Notes under the pieces: generated by a model | Databases searched by the model: none | Told to the model about the DNA's origin: nothing | What the model saw: only the letters and a program-made list of their open reading frames with translations | Assembly: GCF_032854445.1 (NCBI RefSeq) | Contig: NW_027017997.1 | Coordinates: forward strand, 62,001 to 126,000 | Length of the DNA: 64,000 nt | Reading direction: 5' to 3' | From: Liolophura sinensis | Lineage: Eukaryota; Mollusca; Polyplacophora; Chitonida; Chitonidae | Position numbers and translations under genes: made by a program | Shown here: piece by piece, positions 52,001 to 64,000 of the stretch | Numbering within the stretch: the stretch's first letter is position 1 | How the letters are laid out: the number at the start of each line of letters is the position of its first letter

Positions 52001-53525
52001 GCATTTATGTGAAAATCACGTGACCAGCAACGGCTCTTACTCCATGGAAACCAAGGAAATTTGCAATTTTTCAACAGCTGGAGATGCCTGGCCCAATTGC
52101 GCATCTTTTGGCACCTTATTGATGTGGGTCAGTGTTTAATTGTACTTTTTACAGCAGACTGTATCAAGTACCTTGTGTTTTTTATATACAAATGGTGTGG
52201 TTTTTCAACATGTAGATAAAGACATTGAGTTTGTCTTCGACTTAGAAGTAAGACAATTGCTGGATGAGTTAAATGGGCTTGGCCCAAAGATTTGACGTCT
52301 TCTGGGCTACCGAAGGGCACATAACTTATAATCAAAAGTTGATTATAGTAATGACCAGTCGCGATATTACATAGTAAATGTAGCCGAATTGAATTAGCAA
52401 AAAGCCCAGGCAAAAATCCCAAAGTGGAAAAACTGTTCCAATGCTGCTGATAAGAGGCTAATCCGACGTATTTTGTGACGAGAAATCGAATGGTGCAAAC
52501 CGCGTTGCTCTCCGACCAATACTTTTGGCTGTAGCGACAATTGAATGAGCATTTATGTGAAAATCACGTGACCAGCAACGGCTCTTACTCCATGGAAACC
52601 AAGGAAATTTGCAATTTTTCAACAGCTGGAGATGCCTGGCCCAATTGCGCATCTTTTGGCACCTTATTGATGTGGGTCAGTGTTCAATTGTACTTTTTAC
52701 AGCAGACTGTATCAAGTACCTTGTTGTTTTTATATACAAATGGTGTGGTTTTTCAACATGTAGATAAAGACATTGAGTTTGTCTTCGACTTAGAAGTAAG
52801 ACAATTGCTGGATGAGTTAAATGGGCTTGGCCCAAAGATTTGACGTCTTCTGGGCTACCGAAGGGCACATAACTTATAATCAAAAGTTGAATATAGTAAT
52901 GACCAGTCGCGATATTACATAGTAAATGTAGCCGAATTGAATTAGCAAAAAGCCCAGGCAAAAATCCCAAAGTGGAAAAACTGTTCCAATGCTGCTGATA
53001 AGAGGCTAATCCGACGTATTTTGTGACGAGAAATCGAATGGTGCAAACCGCGTTGCTCTCCGACCAATACTTTTGGCTGTAGCGACAATTGAATGAGCAT
53101 TTATGTGAAAATCACGTGACCAGCAACGGCTCTTACTCCATGGAAACCAAGGAAATTTGCAATTTTTCAACAGCTGGAGATGCCTGGCCCAATTGCGCAT
53201 CTTTTGGCACCTTATTGATGTGGGTCAGTGTTTAATTGTACTTTTTACAGCAGACTGTATCAAGTACCTTGTGTTTTTTATATACAAATGGTGTGGTTTT
53301 TCAACATGTAGATAAAGACATTGAGTTTGTCTTCGACTTAGAAGTAAGACAATTGCTGGATGAGTTAAATGGGCTTGGCCCAAAGATTTGACGTCTTCTG
53401 GGCTACCGAAGGGCACATAACTTATAATCAAAAGCTGATTATAGTAATGACGAGTCGCGATATTACATAGTAAATGTAGCCGAATTGAATTAGCAAAAAG
53501 CCCAGGCAAAAATCCAAAAGTGGAA

Positions 53526-56500
53526 AAACTGTTCCAGTGCTGCTGGTAAGAGGCTAATCCGACGTATTTTGTGACGAGAAATCGAATGGTGCAAACCGCG
53601 TTGCTCTCCGACCAATACTTTTGGCTGTAGCGACAATTGAATGAGCATTTATGTGAAAATCACGTGACCAGCAACGGCTCTTACTCCATGGAAAAAAAGG
53701 AAATTTGCAATTTTTCAACAGCTGGAGATGCCTGGCCCAATTGCGCATCTTTTGGCACCTTATTGATGTGGGTCAGTGTTTAATTGTACTTTTTACGGCA
53801 GACTGTATCAAGTACCTTGTGTTTTTTATATACAAATGGTGTGGTTTTTCAACATGTAGATAAAGACATTGAGTTTGTCTTCGACTTAGAAGTAAGACAA
53901 TTGCTGGATGAGTTAAATGGGCTTGGCCCAAAGATTTGACGTCTTCTGGGCTACCGAAGGGCACATAACTTATAATCAAAAGTTGACTATAGTAATGACC
54001 AGTCGCGATATTACATAGTAAATGTAGCCGAATTGAATTAGCAAAAAGCCCAGGCAAAAATCCAAAAGTGGGAAAACTGTTTCAATGCTGCTGGTAAGAG
54101 GCTAATCCGACGTATTTTGTGACGAGAAATCGAATGGTGCAAACCGCGTTGCTCTCCGACCAATACTTTTGGCTGTAGCGACAATTGAATGAGCATTTAT
54201 GTGAAAATCACGTGCCTAACAACGGCTCTTACTCCATGGAAACCAAGGAAATTTGCAATTTTTCAACAGCTGGAGATGCCTGGCCCAATTGCGCATCTTT
54301 TGGCACCTTATTGATGTGGGTCAGTGTTTAATTATACTTTTTACAGCAGACTGTATCAAGTACCTTGTGTTTTTTATATACAAATGGTGTGGTTTTTCAA
54401 CATGTAGATAAAGACATTGAGTTTGTCTTCGACTTAGAAGTAAGACAATTGCTGGATGAGTTAAATGGGCTTGGCCCAAAGATTTGACGTCTTCTGGGCT
54501 ACCGAAGGGCACATAACTTATAATCAAAAGTTGATTATAGTAATGACCAGTCGCGATATTACATAGTAAATGTAGCCGAATTGAATTAGCAAAAAGCCCA
54601 GGCAAAAATCCCAAAGTGGAAAAACTGTTCCAATGCTGCTGATAAGAGGCTAATCCGACGTATTTTGTGACGAGAAATCGAATGGTGCAAACCGCGTTGC
54701 TCTCCGACCAATACTTTTGGCTGTAGCGACAATTGAATGAGCATTTATGTGAAAATCACGTGCCCAGCAACGGCTCTTACTCCATGGAAACCAAGGAAAT
54801 TTGCAATTTTTCAACAGCTGGAGATGCCTGGCCCAATTGCGCATCTTTTGGCACCTTATTGATGTGGGTCAGTGTTTAATTGTACTTTTTACAGCAGACT
54901 GTATCAAGTACCTTGTGTTTTTTATATACAAATGGTGTGGTTTTTCAACATGTAGATAAAGACATTGAGTTTGTCTTCGACTTAGAAGTAAGACAATTGC
55001 TGGATGAGTTAAATGGGCTTGGCCCAAAGATTTGACGTCTTCTGGGCTACCGAAGGGCACATAACTTATAATCAAAAGTTGAATATAGTAATGACCAGTC
55101 GCGATATTACATAGTAAATGTAGCCGAATTTAATTAGCAAAAAGCCCAGGCAAAAATCCAAAACTGGAAAAACTGTTCCAATGCTGCTGGTAAGAGGCTA
55201 ATCCGACGTATTTTGTGACGAGAAATCGAATGGTGCAAACCGCGTTGCTCTCCGACCAACACTTATGGCTGTAGCTACAATTGAATGAGCATTTATGTGA
55301 AAATCACGTGCCTAACAACGGCTCTTACTCCATGGAAACCAAGGAAATTTGCAATTTTTCAACAGCTGGAGATGCCTGGCCCAATTGCGCATCTTTTGGC
55401 ACCTTATTGATGTGGGTCAGTGTTTAATTGTACTTTTTACAGCAGACTGTATCAAGTACCTTGTGTTTTTTATATACAAATGGTGTGGTTTTTCAACATG
55501 TAGATAAAGACATTGAGTTTGTCTTCGACTTAGAAGTAAGACAATTGCTGGATGAGTTAAATGGGCTTGGCCCAAAGATTTGACGTCTTCTGGGCTACCG
55601 AAGGGCACATAACTTATAATCAAAAGTTGATTATAGTAATGACCAGTCGCGATATTACATAGTAAATGTAGCCGAATTCAATTAGCAAAAAGCCCAGGCA
55701 AAAATCCCAAGTGGAAAACCTGTTTCAATGCTGCTGGTAAGAGGCTAATCCGAAGTATTTTGTGACGAGAAATCGAATGGTGCAAACCGCGTTGCTCTCC
55801 GACCAATACTTTTGGCTGTAGCGACAATTGAATGAGCATTTATGTGAAAATCACGTGCCTAACAACGGCTCTTACTCCATGGAAACCAAGGAAATTTGCA
55901 ATTTTTCAACAGCTGGAGATGCCTGGCCCAATTGCGCATCTTTTGGCACCTTATTGATGTGGGTCAGTGTTTAATTGTACTTTTTACAGCAGACTGTATC
56001 AAGTACCTTGTGTTTTTTATATACAAATGGTGTGGTTTTTCAACATGTAGATAAAGACATTGAGTTTGTCTTCGACTTAGAAGTAAGACAATTGCTGGAT
56101 GAGTTAAATGGGCTTGGCCCAAAGATTTGACGTCTTCTGGGCTACCGAAGGGCACATAACTTATAATCAAAAGCTGATTATAGTAATGACGAGTCGCGAT
56201 ATTACATAGTAAATGTAGCCGAATTGAATTAGCAAAAAGCCCAGGCAAAAATCCCAAAGTGGAAAAACTGTTCCAATGCTGCTGGTAAGAGGCTAATCCG
56301 ACGTATTTTGTGACGAGAAATCGAATGGTGCAAACCGCGTTGCTCTCCGACCAATACTTTTGGCTGTAGCGACAATTGAATGAGCATTTATGTGAAAATC
56401 ACGTGACCAGCAACGGCTCTTACTCCATGGAAACCAAGGAAATTTGCAATTTTTCAACAGCTGGAGATGCCTGGCCCAATTGCGCATCTTTTGGCACCTT

Positions 56501-57270
56501 ATTGATGTGGGTCAGTGTTCAATTGTACTTTTTACAGCAGACTGTATCAAGTACCTTGTTGTTTTTATATACAATTGGTGTGGTTTTTCAACATGTAGAT
56601 AAAGACATTGAGTTTGTCTTCGACTTAGAAGTAAGACAATTGCTGGATGAGTTAAATGGGCTTGGCCCAAAGATTTGACGTCTTCTGGGCTACCGAAGGG
56701 CACATAACTTATAATCAAAAGTTGAATATAGTAATGACCAGTCGCGATATTACATAGTAAATGTAGCCGAATTTAATTAGCAAAAAGCCCAGGCAAAAAT
56801 CCCAAAGTGGAAAAACTGTTCCAATGCTGCTGGTAAGAGGCTAATCCGACGTATTTTGTGACGAGAAATCGAATGGTGCAAACCGCGTTGCTCTCCGACC
56901 AATACTTTTGGCTGTAGCGACAATTGAATGAGCATTTATGTGAAAATCACGTGACCAGCAACGGCTCTTACTCCATGGAAACCAAGGAAATTTGCAATTT
57001 TTCAACAGCTGGAGATGCCTGGCCCAATTGCGCATCTTTTGGCACCTTATTGATGTGGGTCAGTGTTTAATTGTACTTTTTACAGCAGACTGTATCAAGT
57101 ACCTTGTGTTTTTTATATACAAATGGTGTGGTTTTTCAACATGTAGATAAAGACATTGAGTTTGTCTTCGACTTAGAAGTAAGACAATTGCTGGATGAGT
57201 TAAATGGGCTTGGCCCAAAGATTTGACGTCTTCTGGGCTACCGAAGGGCACATAACTTATAATCAAAAGT
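53526..57270. repeat. Dispersed multi-unit segment, copy C, with a one-base deletion
   Basis: This is the third copy of the A/B segment. One unit is 547 bp because an A is missing from CCCAAAGTGG near 55,709. Beyond about 57,270 similarity to B ends, while similarity to A continues for roughly one further unit through a unit with CCAACACTTATGG (57,448; compare 37,172). Confidence 0.8.
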
Positions 57271-57279
57271 TGAATATAG

Positions 57280-60200
57280 TAATGACCAGTCGCGATATTA
57301 CATAGTAAATGTAGCCGAATTTAATTAGCAAAAAGCCCAGGCAAAAATCCAAAACTGGAAAAACTGTTCCAATGCTGCTGGTAAGAGGCTAATCCGACGT
57401 ATTTTGTGACGAGAAATCGAATGGTGCAAACCGCGTTGCTCTCCGACCAACACTTATGGCTGTAGCTACAATTGAATGAGCATTTATGTGAAAATCACGT
57501 GCCTAACAACGGCTCTTACTCCATGGAAACCAAGGAAATTTGCAATTTTTCAACAGCTGGAGATGCCTGGCCCAATTGCGCATCTTTTGGCACCTTATTG
57601 ATGTGGGTCAGTGTTTAATTGTACTTTTTACAGCAGACTGTATCAAGTACCTTGTGTTTTTTTATATACAAATGGTGTGGTTTTTCAACATGTAGATAAA
57701 GACATTGAGTTTGTCTTCGACTTAGAAGTAAGACAATTGCTGGATGAGTTAAATGGGCTTGGCCCAAAGATTTGACGTCTTCTGGGCTACCGAAGGGCAC
57801 ATAACTTATAATCAAAAGTTGAATATAGTAATGACCAGTCGCGATATTACATAGTAAATGTAGCCTAATTTAATTAGCAAAAAGCCCAAGCAAAAATCCA
57901 AAAGTGGAAAAACTGTTCCAATGCTGCTGGTAAGAGGCTAATCCGACGTATTTTGTGACGAGAAATCGAATGGTGCAAACCGCGTTGCTCTCCGACCAAT
58001 ACTTTTGGCTGTAGCGACAATTGAATGAGCATTTATGTGAAAATCACGTGCCTAACAACGGCTCTTACTCCATGGAAACCAAGGAAATTTGCAATTTTTC
58101 AACAGCTGGAGATGCCTGGCCCAATTGCGCATCTTTTGGCACCTTATTGATGTGGGTCAGTGTTTAATTGTACTTTTTACAGCAGACTGTATCAAGTACC
58201 TTGTGTTTTTTATATACAAATGGTGTGGTTTTTCAACATGTAGATAAAGACATTGAGTTTGTCTTCGACTTAGAAGTAAGACAATTGCTGGATGAGTTAA
58301 ATGGGCTTGGCCCAAAGATTTGACGTCTTCTGGGCTACCGAAGGGCACATAACTTATAATCAAAAGTTGAATATAGTAATGGCCAGTCGCGATATTACAT
58401 AGTAAATGTAGCCGAATTTAATTAGCAAAAAGCCCAAGCAAAAATCCAAAAGTGGAAAAACTGTTCCAATGCTGCTGGTAAGAGGCTAATCCGACGTATT
58501 TTGTGACGAGAAATCGAATGGTGCAAACCGCGTTGCTCTCCGACCAACACTTATGGCTGTAGCTACAATTGAATGAGCATTTATGTGAAAATCACGTGCC
58601 TAACAACGGCTCTTACTCCATGGAAACCAAGGAAATTTGCAATTTTTCAACAGCTGGAGATGCCTGGCCCAATTGCGCATCTTTTGGCACCTTATTGATG
58701 TGGGTCAGTGTTTAATTGTACTTTTTACAGCAGACTGTATCAAGTACCTTGTTGTTTTTATATACAAATGGTGTGGTTTTTCAACATGTAGATAAAGACA
58801 TTGAGTTTGTCTTCGACTTAGAAGTAAGACAATTGCTGGATGAGTTAAATGGGCTTGGCCCAAAGATTTGACGTCTTCTGGGCTACCGAAGGGCACATAA
58901 CTTATAATCAAAAGTTGAATATAGTAATGACCAGTCGCGATATTACATAGTAAATGTAGCCGAATTTAATTAGCAAAAAGCCCAAGCAAAAATCCAAAAG
59001 TGGTAAAACTGTTCCAATGCTGCTGGTAAGAGGCTAATCCGACGTATTTTGTGACGAGAAATCGAATGGTGCAAACCGCGTTGCTCTCCGACCAAGACTT
59101 ATGGCTGTAGCTACAATTGAATGAGCATTTATGTGAAAATCACGTGCCTAACAACGGCTCTTACTCCATGGAAACCAAGGAAATTTGCAATTTTTCAACA
59201 GCTTGAGATGCCTGGCCCAATTGCGCATCTTTTGGCACCTTATTGATGTGGGTCAGTGTTTAATTGTACTTTTTACAGCAGACTGTATCAAGTACCTTGT
59301 TGTTTTTATATACAAATGGTGTGGTTTTTCAACATGTAGATTAAGACATTGAGTTTGTCTTCGACTTAGAAGTAAGACAATTGCTGGATGAGTTAAATGG
59401 GCTTGGCCCAAAGATTTGACGTCTTCTGGGCTACCGAAGGGCACATAACTTATAATCAAAAGTTGAATATAGTAATGACCAGTCGCGATATTACATAGTA
59501 AATGTAGCCGAATTGAATTAGCAAAAATCCCAGGCAAAAATCCAAAAGTGGAAAAACTGTTCCAATTCTGCTGGTAAGAGGCTAATCCGACCTATTTTGT
59601 GACGAGAAATCGAATGGTGCAAACCGCGTTGCTCTCCGACCAATACTTTTGGCTGTAGCGACAATTGAATGAGCATTTATGTGAAAATCACGTGCCTAAC
59701 AACGGCTCTTACTCCATGGAAACCAAGGAAATTTGCAATTTTTCAACAGCTGGAGATGCCTGGCCCAATTGCGCATCTTTTGGCACCTTATTGATGTGGG
59801 TCAGTGTTTAATTGTACTTTTTACAGCAGACTGTATCAAGTACCTTGTGTTTTTTATATACAAATGGTGTGGTTTTTCAACATGTAGATAAAGACATTGA
59901 GTTTGTCTTCGACTTAGAAGTAAGACAATTGCTGGATGAGTTAAATGGGCTTGGCCCAAAGATTTGACGTCTTCTGGGCTACCGAAGGGCACATAACTTA
60001 TAATCAAAAGTTGAATATAGTAATGACCAGTCGCGATATTACATAGTAAATGTAGCCGAATTTAATTAGCAAAAAGCCCAGGCAAAAATCCAAAAGTGGA
60101 AAAACTGTTCCAATGCTGCTGGTAAGAGGCTAATCCGACGTATTTTGTGACGAGAAATCGAATGGTGCAAACCGCGTTGCTCTCCGCCCAATACTTTTGG

Positions 60201-63200
60201 CTGTAGCGACAATTGAATGAGCATTTATGTGAAAATCACGTGCCCAGCAACGGCTCTTACTCCATGGAAACCAAGGAAATTTGCAATTTTTCAACAGCTG
60301 GAGATGCCTGGCCCAATTGCGCATCTTTTGGCACCTTATTGATGTGGGTCAGTGTTTAATTGTACTTTTTACAGCAGACTGTATCAAGTACCTTGTGTTT
60401 TTTATATACAAATGGTGTGGTTTTTCAACATGTAGATAAAGACATTGAGTTTGTCTTCGACTTAGAAGTAAGACAATTGCTGGATGAGTTAAATGGGCTT
60501 GGCCCAAAGATTTGACGTCTTCTGGGCTACCGAAGGGCACATAACTTATAATCAAAAGTTGAATATAGTAATGACCAGTCGCGATATTACATAGTAAATG
60601 TAGCCGAATTTAATTAGCAAAAAGCCCAGGCAAAAATCCAAAAGTGGAAAAACTGTTCCAATGCTGCTGGTAAGAGGCTAATCCGACGTATTTTGTGACG
60701 AGAAATCGAATGGTGCAAACCGCGTTGCTCTCCGACCAATACTTTTGGCTGTAGCGACAATTGAATGAGCATTTATGTGAAAATCACGTGCCTAACAACG
60801 GCTCTTACTCCATGGAAACCAAGGAAATTTGCAATTTTTCAACAGCTGGAGATGCCTGGCCCAATTGCGCATCTTTTGGCACCTTATTGATGTGGGTCAG
60901 TGTTTAATTGTACTTTTTACAGCAGACTGTATCAAATACCTTGTGTTTTTTATATACAAACGGTGTGGTTTTTCAACATGTAGATAAAGACATTGAGTTT
61001 GTCTTCGACTTAGAAGTAAGACAATTGCTGGATGAGTTAAATGGGCTTGGCCCAAAGATTTGACGTCTTCTGGGCTACCGAAGGGCACATAACTTATAAT
61101 CAAAAGTTGAATATAGTAATGACCAGTCGCGATATTACATAGTAAATGTAGCCTAATTTAATTAGCAAAAAGCCCAAGCAAAAATCCAAAAGTGGAAAAA
61201 CTGTTCCAATGCTGCTGGTAAGAGGCTAATCCGACGTATTTTGTGACGAGAAATCGAATGGTGCAAACCGCGTTGCTCTCCGACCAATACTTTTGGCTGT
61301 AGCGACAATTGAATGAGCATTTATGTGAAAATCACGTGCCTAACAACGGCTCTTACTCCATGGAAACCAAGGAAATTTGCAATTTTTCAACAGCTGGAGA
61401 TGCCTGGCCCAATTGCGCATCTTTTGGCACCTTATTGATGTGGGTCAGTGTTTAATTGTACTTTTTACAGCAGACTGTATCAAGTACCTTGTGTTTTTTA
61501 TATACAAATGGTGTGGTTTTTCAACATGTAGATAAAGACATTGAGTTTGTCTTCGACTTAGAAGTAAGACAATTGTTAGATGAGTTAAATGGGCTTGGCC
61601 CAAAGATTTGACGTCTTCTGGGCTACCGAAGAGCACATAACTTATAATCAAAAGTTGAATATAGTAATGACCAGTCGCGATATTACATAGTAAATGTAGC
61701 CGAATTGAATTAGCAAAAAGCCCAGGCAAAAATCCAAAAGTGGAAAAACTGTTCCAATGCTGCTGGTAAGAGGCTAATCCGACGTATTTTGTGACGAGAA
61801 ATCGAATGGTGCAAACCGCGTTGCTCTCCGACCAATACTTTTGGCTGTAGCGACAATTGAATGAGCATTTATGTGAAAATCACGTGCCCAGCAACGGCTC
61901 TTACTCTATGGAAACCAAGGAAATTTGCAATTTTTCAACAGCTGGAGATGCCTGGCCCAATTGCGCATCTTTTGGCACCTTATTGATGTGGGTCAGTGTT
62001 TAATTGTACTTTTTACAGCAGACTGTATCAAGTACCTTGTGTTTTTTATATACAAATGGTGTGGTTTTTCAACATGTAGATAAAGACATTGAGTTTGTCT
62101 TCGACTTAGAAGTAAGACAATTGCTGGATGAGTTAAATGGGCTTGGCCCAAAGATTTGACGTCCTCTGGGCTACCGAAGGATACATAACTTATAATCAAA
62201 AGTTGAATACAGTAATGACCAGTCGCGATATTACATAGTAAATGTAGCCGATTTCAATTAGCAAAAAGCCCAGGCAAAAATCCAAAAGTGGAAAAACTGT
62301 TCCAATGCTGCTGGTAAGAGGCTAATCCGACGTATTTTGTGACGAGAAATCGAATGGTGCAAACCGCGTTGCTCTCCGACCAATACTTTTGGCTGTAGCG
62401 ACAATTGAATGAGCATTTATGTGAAAATCACGTGCCCAGCAACGGCTCTTACTCCATGGAAACCAAGGAAATTTGCAATTTTTCAACAGCTGGAGATGCC
62501 TGACTCAAATCCGCATCTTTTGGCACCTTATTGATGCGGGTCAGTGTTCAATTGTACTTTTTACAGCAGACTGTATTAAGTACCTTGTTGTTTTTATATA
62601 CAAATGGTGTGGTTTTTCAACATGTAGATAAAGACATTGACTTTGTCTTCGACTTAGAAGTAAGACAATTGTTAGATGAGTTAAATGGGCTTGGCCCAAA
62701 GATTTGACGTCTTCTGGGCTACCCTAAGGCACATAACTTATAATCAAAAGTTGAATATAGTAATGACCAGTCGCGATATTACATAGTAAATGTAGCCGAA
62801 TTGAATTAGCAAAAATCCCAGGCAAAAATCCAAAAGTGGAAAAACTGTTCCAATGCTGCTGGTAAGAGGCTAATCCGACGTATTTTGTGACGAGAAATCG
62901 AATGGTGCAAACCGCGTTGCTCTCCGACCAATACTTTTGGCTGTAGCGACAATTGAATGAGCATTTATGTGAAAATTACGTGCCCAGCAACGGCTCTTAC
63001 TCCATGGAAACCAAGGAAATTTGCAATTTTTAAACAGCTGGAGATGCCTGGCCCAATTGCGCATCTTTTGGCACCTTATTGATGTGGGTCAGTGTTCAAT
63101 TGTACTTTTTACAGCAGACTATATCAAGTACCTTGTTGTTTTTATATACAAATGGTGTGGTTTTTCAACATGTAGATAAAGAAATTGAGTTTGTCTTCGA

Positions 63201-64000
63201 CTTAGAAGTAAGACAATTGCTGGGTGAGTTAAATGGGCTTGGCCCAAAGATTTGACGTCCTCTGGGCTACCGAAGGATACATAACTTATAATCAAAAGTT
63301 GAATACAGTAATGACCAGTCGCGATATTACATAGTAAATGTAGCCGATTTCAATTAGCAAAAAGCCCAGGCAAAAATCCAAAAGTGGAAAAACTGTTCCA
63401 ATGCTGCTGGTAAGAGGCTAATCCGACGTATTTTGTGACGAGAAATCGAATGGTGCAAACCGCGTTGCTCTCCGACCAATACTTTTGGCTGTAGCGACAA
63501 TTGAATGAGCATTTATGTGAAAATCACGTGCCTAACAACGGCTCTTACTCCATGGAAACCAAGGAAATTTGCAATTTTTCAACAGCTGGAGATGCCTGGC
63601 CCAATTGCGCATCTTTTGGCACCTTATTGATGTGGGTCAGTGTTTAATTGTACTTTTTACAGCAGACTGTATCAAGTACCTTGTGTTTTTTATATACAAA
63701 TGGTGTGGTTTTTCAACATGTAGATAAAGACATTGAGTTTGTCTTCGACTTAGAAGTAAGACAATTGGTGGATGAGTTAAATGGGCTTGGCCCAAAGATT
63801 TGACGTCTTCTGGGCTACCGAAGGGCACATAACTTATAATCAAAAGTTGAATATAGTAATGACCAGTCGCGATATTACATAGTAAATGTAGCCGAATTTA
63901 ATTAGCAAAAAGCCCAGGCAAAAATCCAAAAGTGGAAAAACTGTTCCAATGCTGCTGGTAAGAGGCTAATCCGACGTATTTTGTGACGAGAAATCGAATG
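57280..64000. repeat. More divergent right-hand part of the array
   Basis: This is the same 548-bp unit in the same orientation, but with many more private substitutions: GCTTGAGATG near 59,203, GATTAAGAC near 59,340, CCAATTCTGC near 59,563, CCTATTTTG near 59,590, CCGCCCAAT near 60,186, TCAAATACC near 60,934, GCCTGACTCAAATCCGC near 62,502, GATGCGGG near 62,535, TACCCTAAGG near 62,721 and AATTACGTG near 62,976. One unit has an extra T near 57,660. A decayed 6-unit period (GCCTAATTT at 57,863/61,151; CAAAAATCCCAGG near 59,522/62,810) and a 2-unit period (GTTAGATGAG at 61,575/62,671; CGTCCTCTGG near 62,161/63,257) remain visible. Confidence 0.85.

Larger units (their letters stand above)
1..64000. 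repeat. 548-bp satellite DNA tandem array (about 116.8 copies, all head to tail)
   Basis: The same 548-bp sequence recurs from the first base to the last, always in the same orientation. Landmark strings such as the CCATGG site, the CACGTG site and the TCGCGA site recur once per unit at 548-bp spacing. No inverted unit, foreign insertion, N run or unique spacer is present. The register shifts by a net +1 over the window: +1 across 30.6-31.4 kb, -1 near 55,709 and +1 near 57,660. Variation is almost entirely substitution at shared diagnostic positions, with block-wise copying into higher-order repeats. This is the architecture of a homogenised eukaryotic satellite, probably centromeric or heterochromatic. 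The chromosomal location and species cannot be read from the sequence. No gene is embedded anywhere. Confidence 0.98.

Noticed and set aside
1-64000. Tandem gene family (one small protein per unit)
   Set aside because: Plus-strand and minus-strand ORFs are intact in only about a third and a half of units, common alleles introduce stops, several apparent starts are TTG, and conservation is equal across coding and non-coding positions.
1-64000. Tandem RNA gene array (5S rRNA, U snRNA, tRNA or spliced-leader)
   Set aside because: I compared the unit with remembered hallmarks (5S internal control region, tRNA A and B boxes, U1/U2/U6 conserved starts, known spliced-leader exons with Sm sites) and found no match.
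1-64000. CRISPR array
   Set aside because: Repeats are 548 bp and contiguous, with no short repeats alternating with unique spacers.
1-64000. Honey bee AvaI centromeric satellite (about 547 bp)
   Set aside because: Only the length is similar. I found no AvaI site (CYCGRG) in the unit, so there is no sequence support; a direct alignment would settle it.
1-64000. Mobile element insertions or transposon-derived termini
   Set aside because: No break in the 548-bp period, no target-site duplications, no terminal inverted repeats and no LTR-like ends were seen.
1-64000. CENP-B box or telomeric repeats
   Set aside because: No sequence resembling the CENP-B box core and no short telomere-like tandem motif was found in the unit.

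Overview
The window is one uninterrupted head-to-tail tandem array of a single repeat unit of 548 bp. It holds about 116.8 copies and fills all 64,000 bases. I found no genes, RNA genes, transposon insertions, CRISPR arrays, gaps or unrelated sequence. Both window ends fall inside the array. If a unit is phased to begin at base 1, the first units start at 1, 549, 1097 and so on, and the last begins at 63,570. This is satellite DNA from a eukaryotic chromosome (centromeric, pericentromeric or other heterochromatin). Nothing in it identifies the species. By hand count a unit is about 40.5% G+C with 17 CpGs (about three quarters of expectation), which fits a lineage with little CpG methylation, such as many invertebrates, better than a methylated vertebrate or plant satellite. 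That is inference only.

Units differ almost only by substitutions, mainly at a small set of diagnostic positions (unit positions 76, 116-117, 282, 330, 359, 389, 459/464/475 and 510/512/514, with position 1 at window base 549). Combinations of these, plus rarer private variants, let blocks of units be recognised as copies of each other. They reveal layered higher-order repeats: an 8-unit (4,384 bp) block tandemly repeated at about 5.2-14.0 kb; a 6-unit (3,288 bp) block at about 21.5-28.8 kb; a 4-unit (2,192 bp) block at about 34.6-39.2 kb; a 2-unit (1,096 bp) block at about 42.0-44.3 kb; and dispersed copies 23, 22, 15 and 8 units apart. Such a pattern is expected from unequal crossing-over or conversion in multi-unit steps. 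The last 6-7 kb carries many more private variants, which suggests the edge of the homogenised domain lies toward or beyond the right end.

Unit length is very rigid. Outside one short stretch I found only two indels, both single bases in homopolymers (near 55,709 and 57,660). The exception is 30,606-31,366, where ten indels, nine of them 1-base, crowd into about 760 bp inside a 3-unit segment that is immediately repeated without the indels. It looks like an uncorrected read patch or false duplication in the assembly.

Within the unit I note an invariant E-box (TCACGTGA or TCACGTGC), a minus-strand TATA-like element with a well-spaced CAGTC initiator-like site, a short hairpin, and a minus-strand frame that is unusually free of stops but has no ATG. 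Common subfamily variants put stops in the open frames of both strands, so I call no coding gene.
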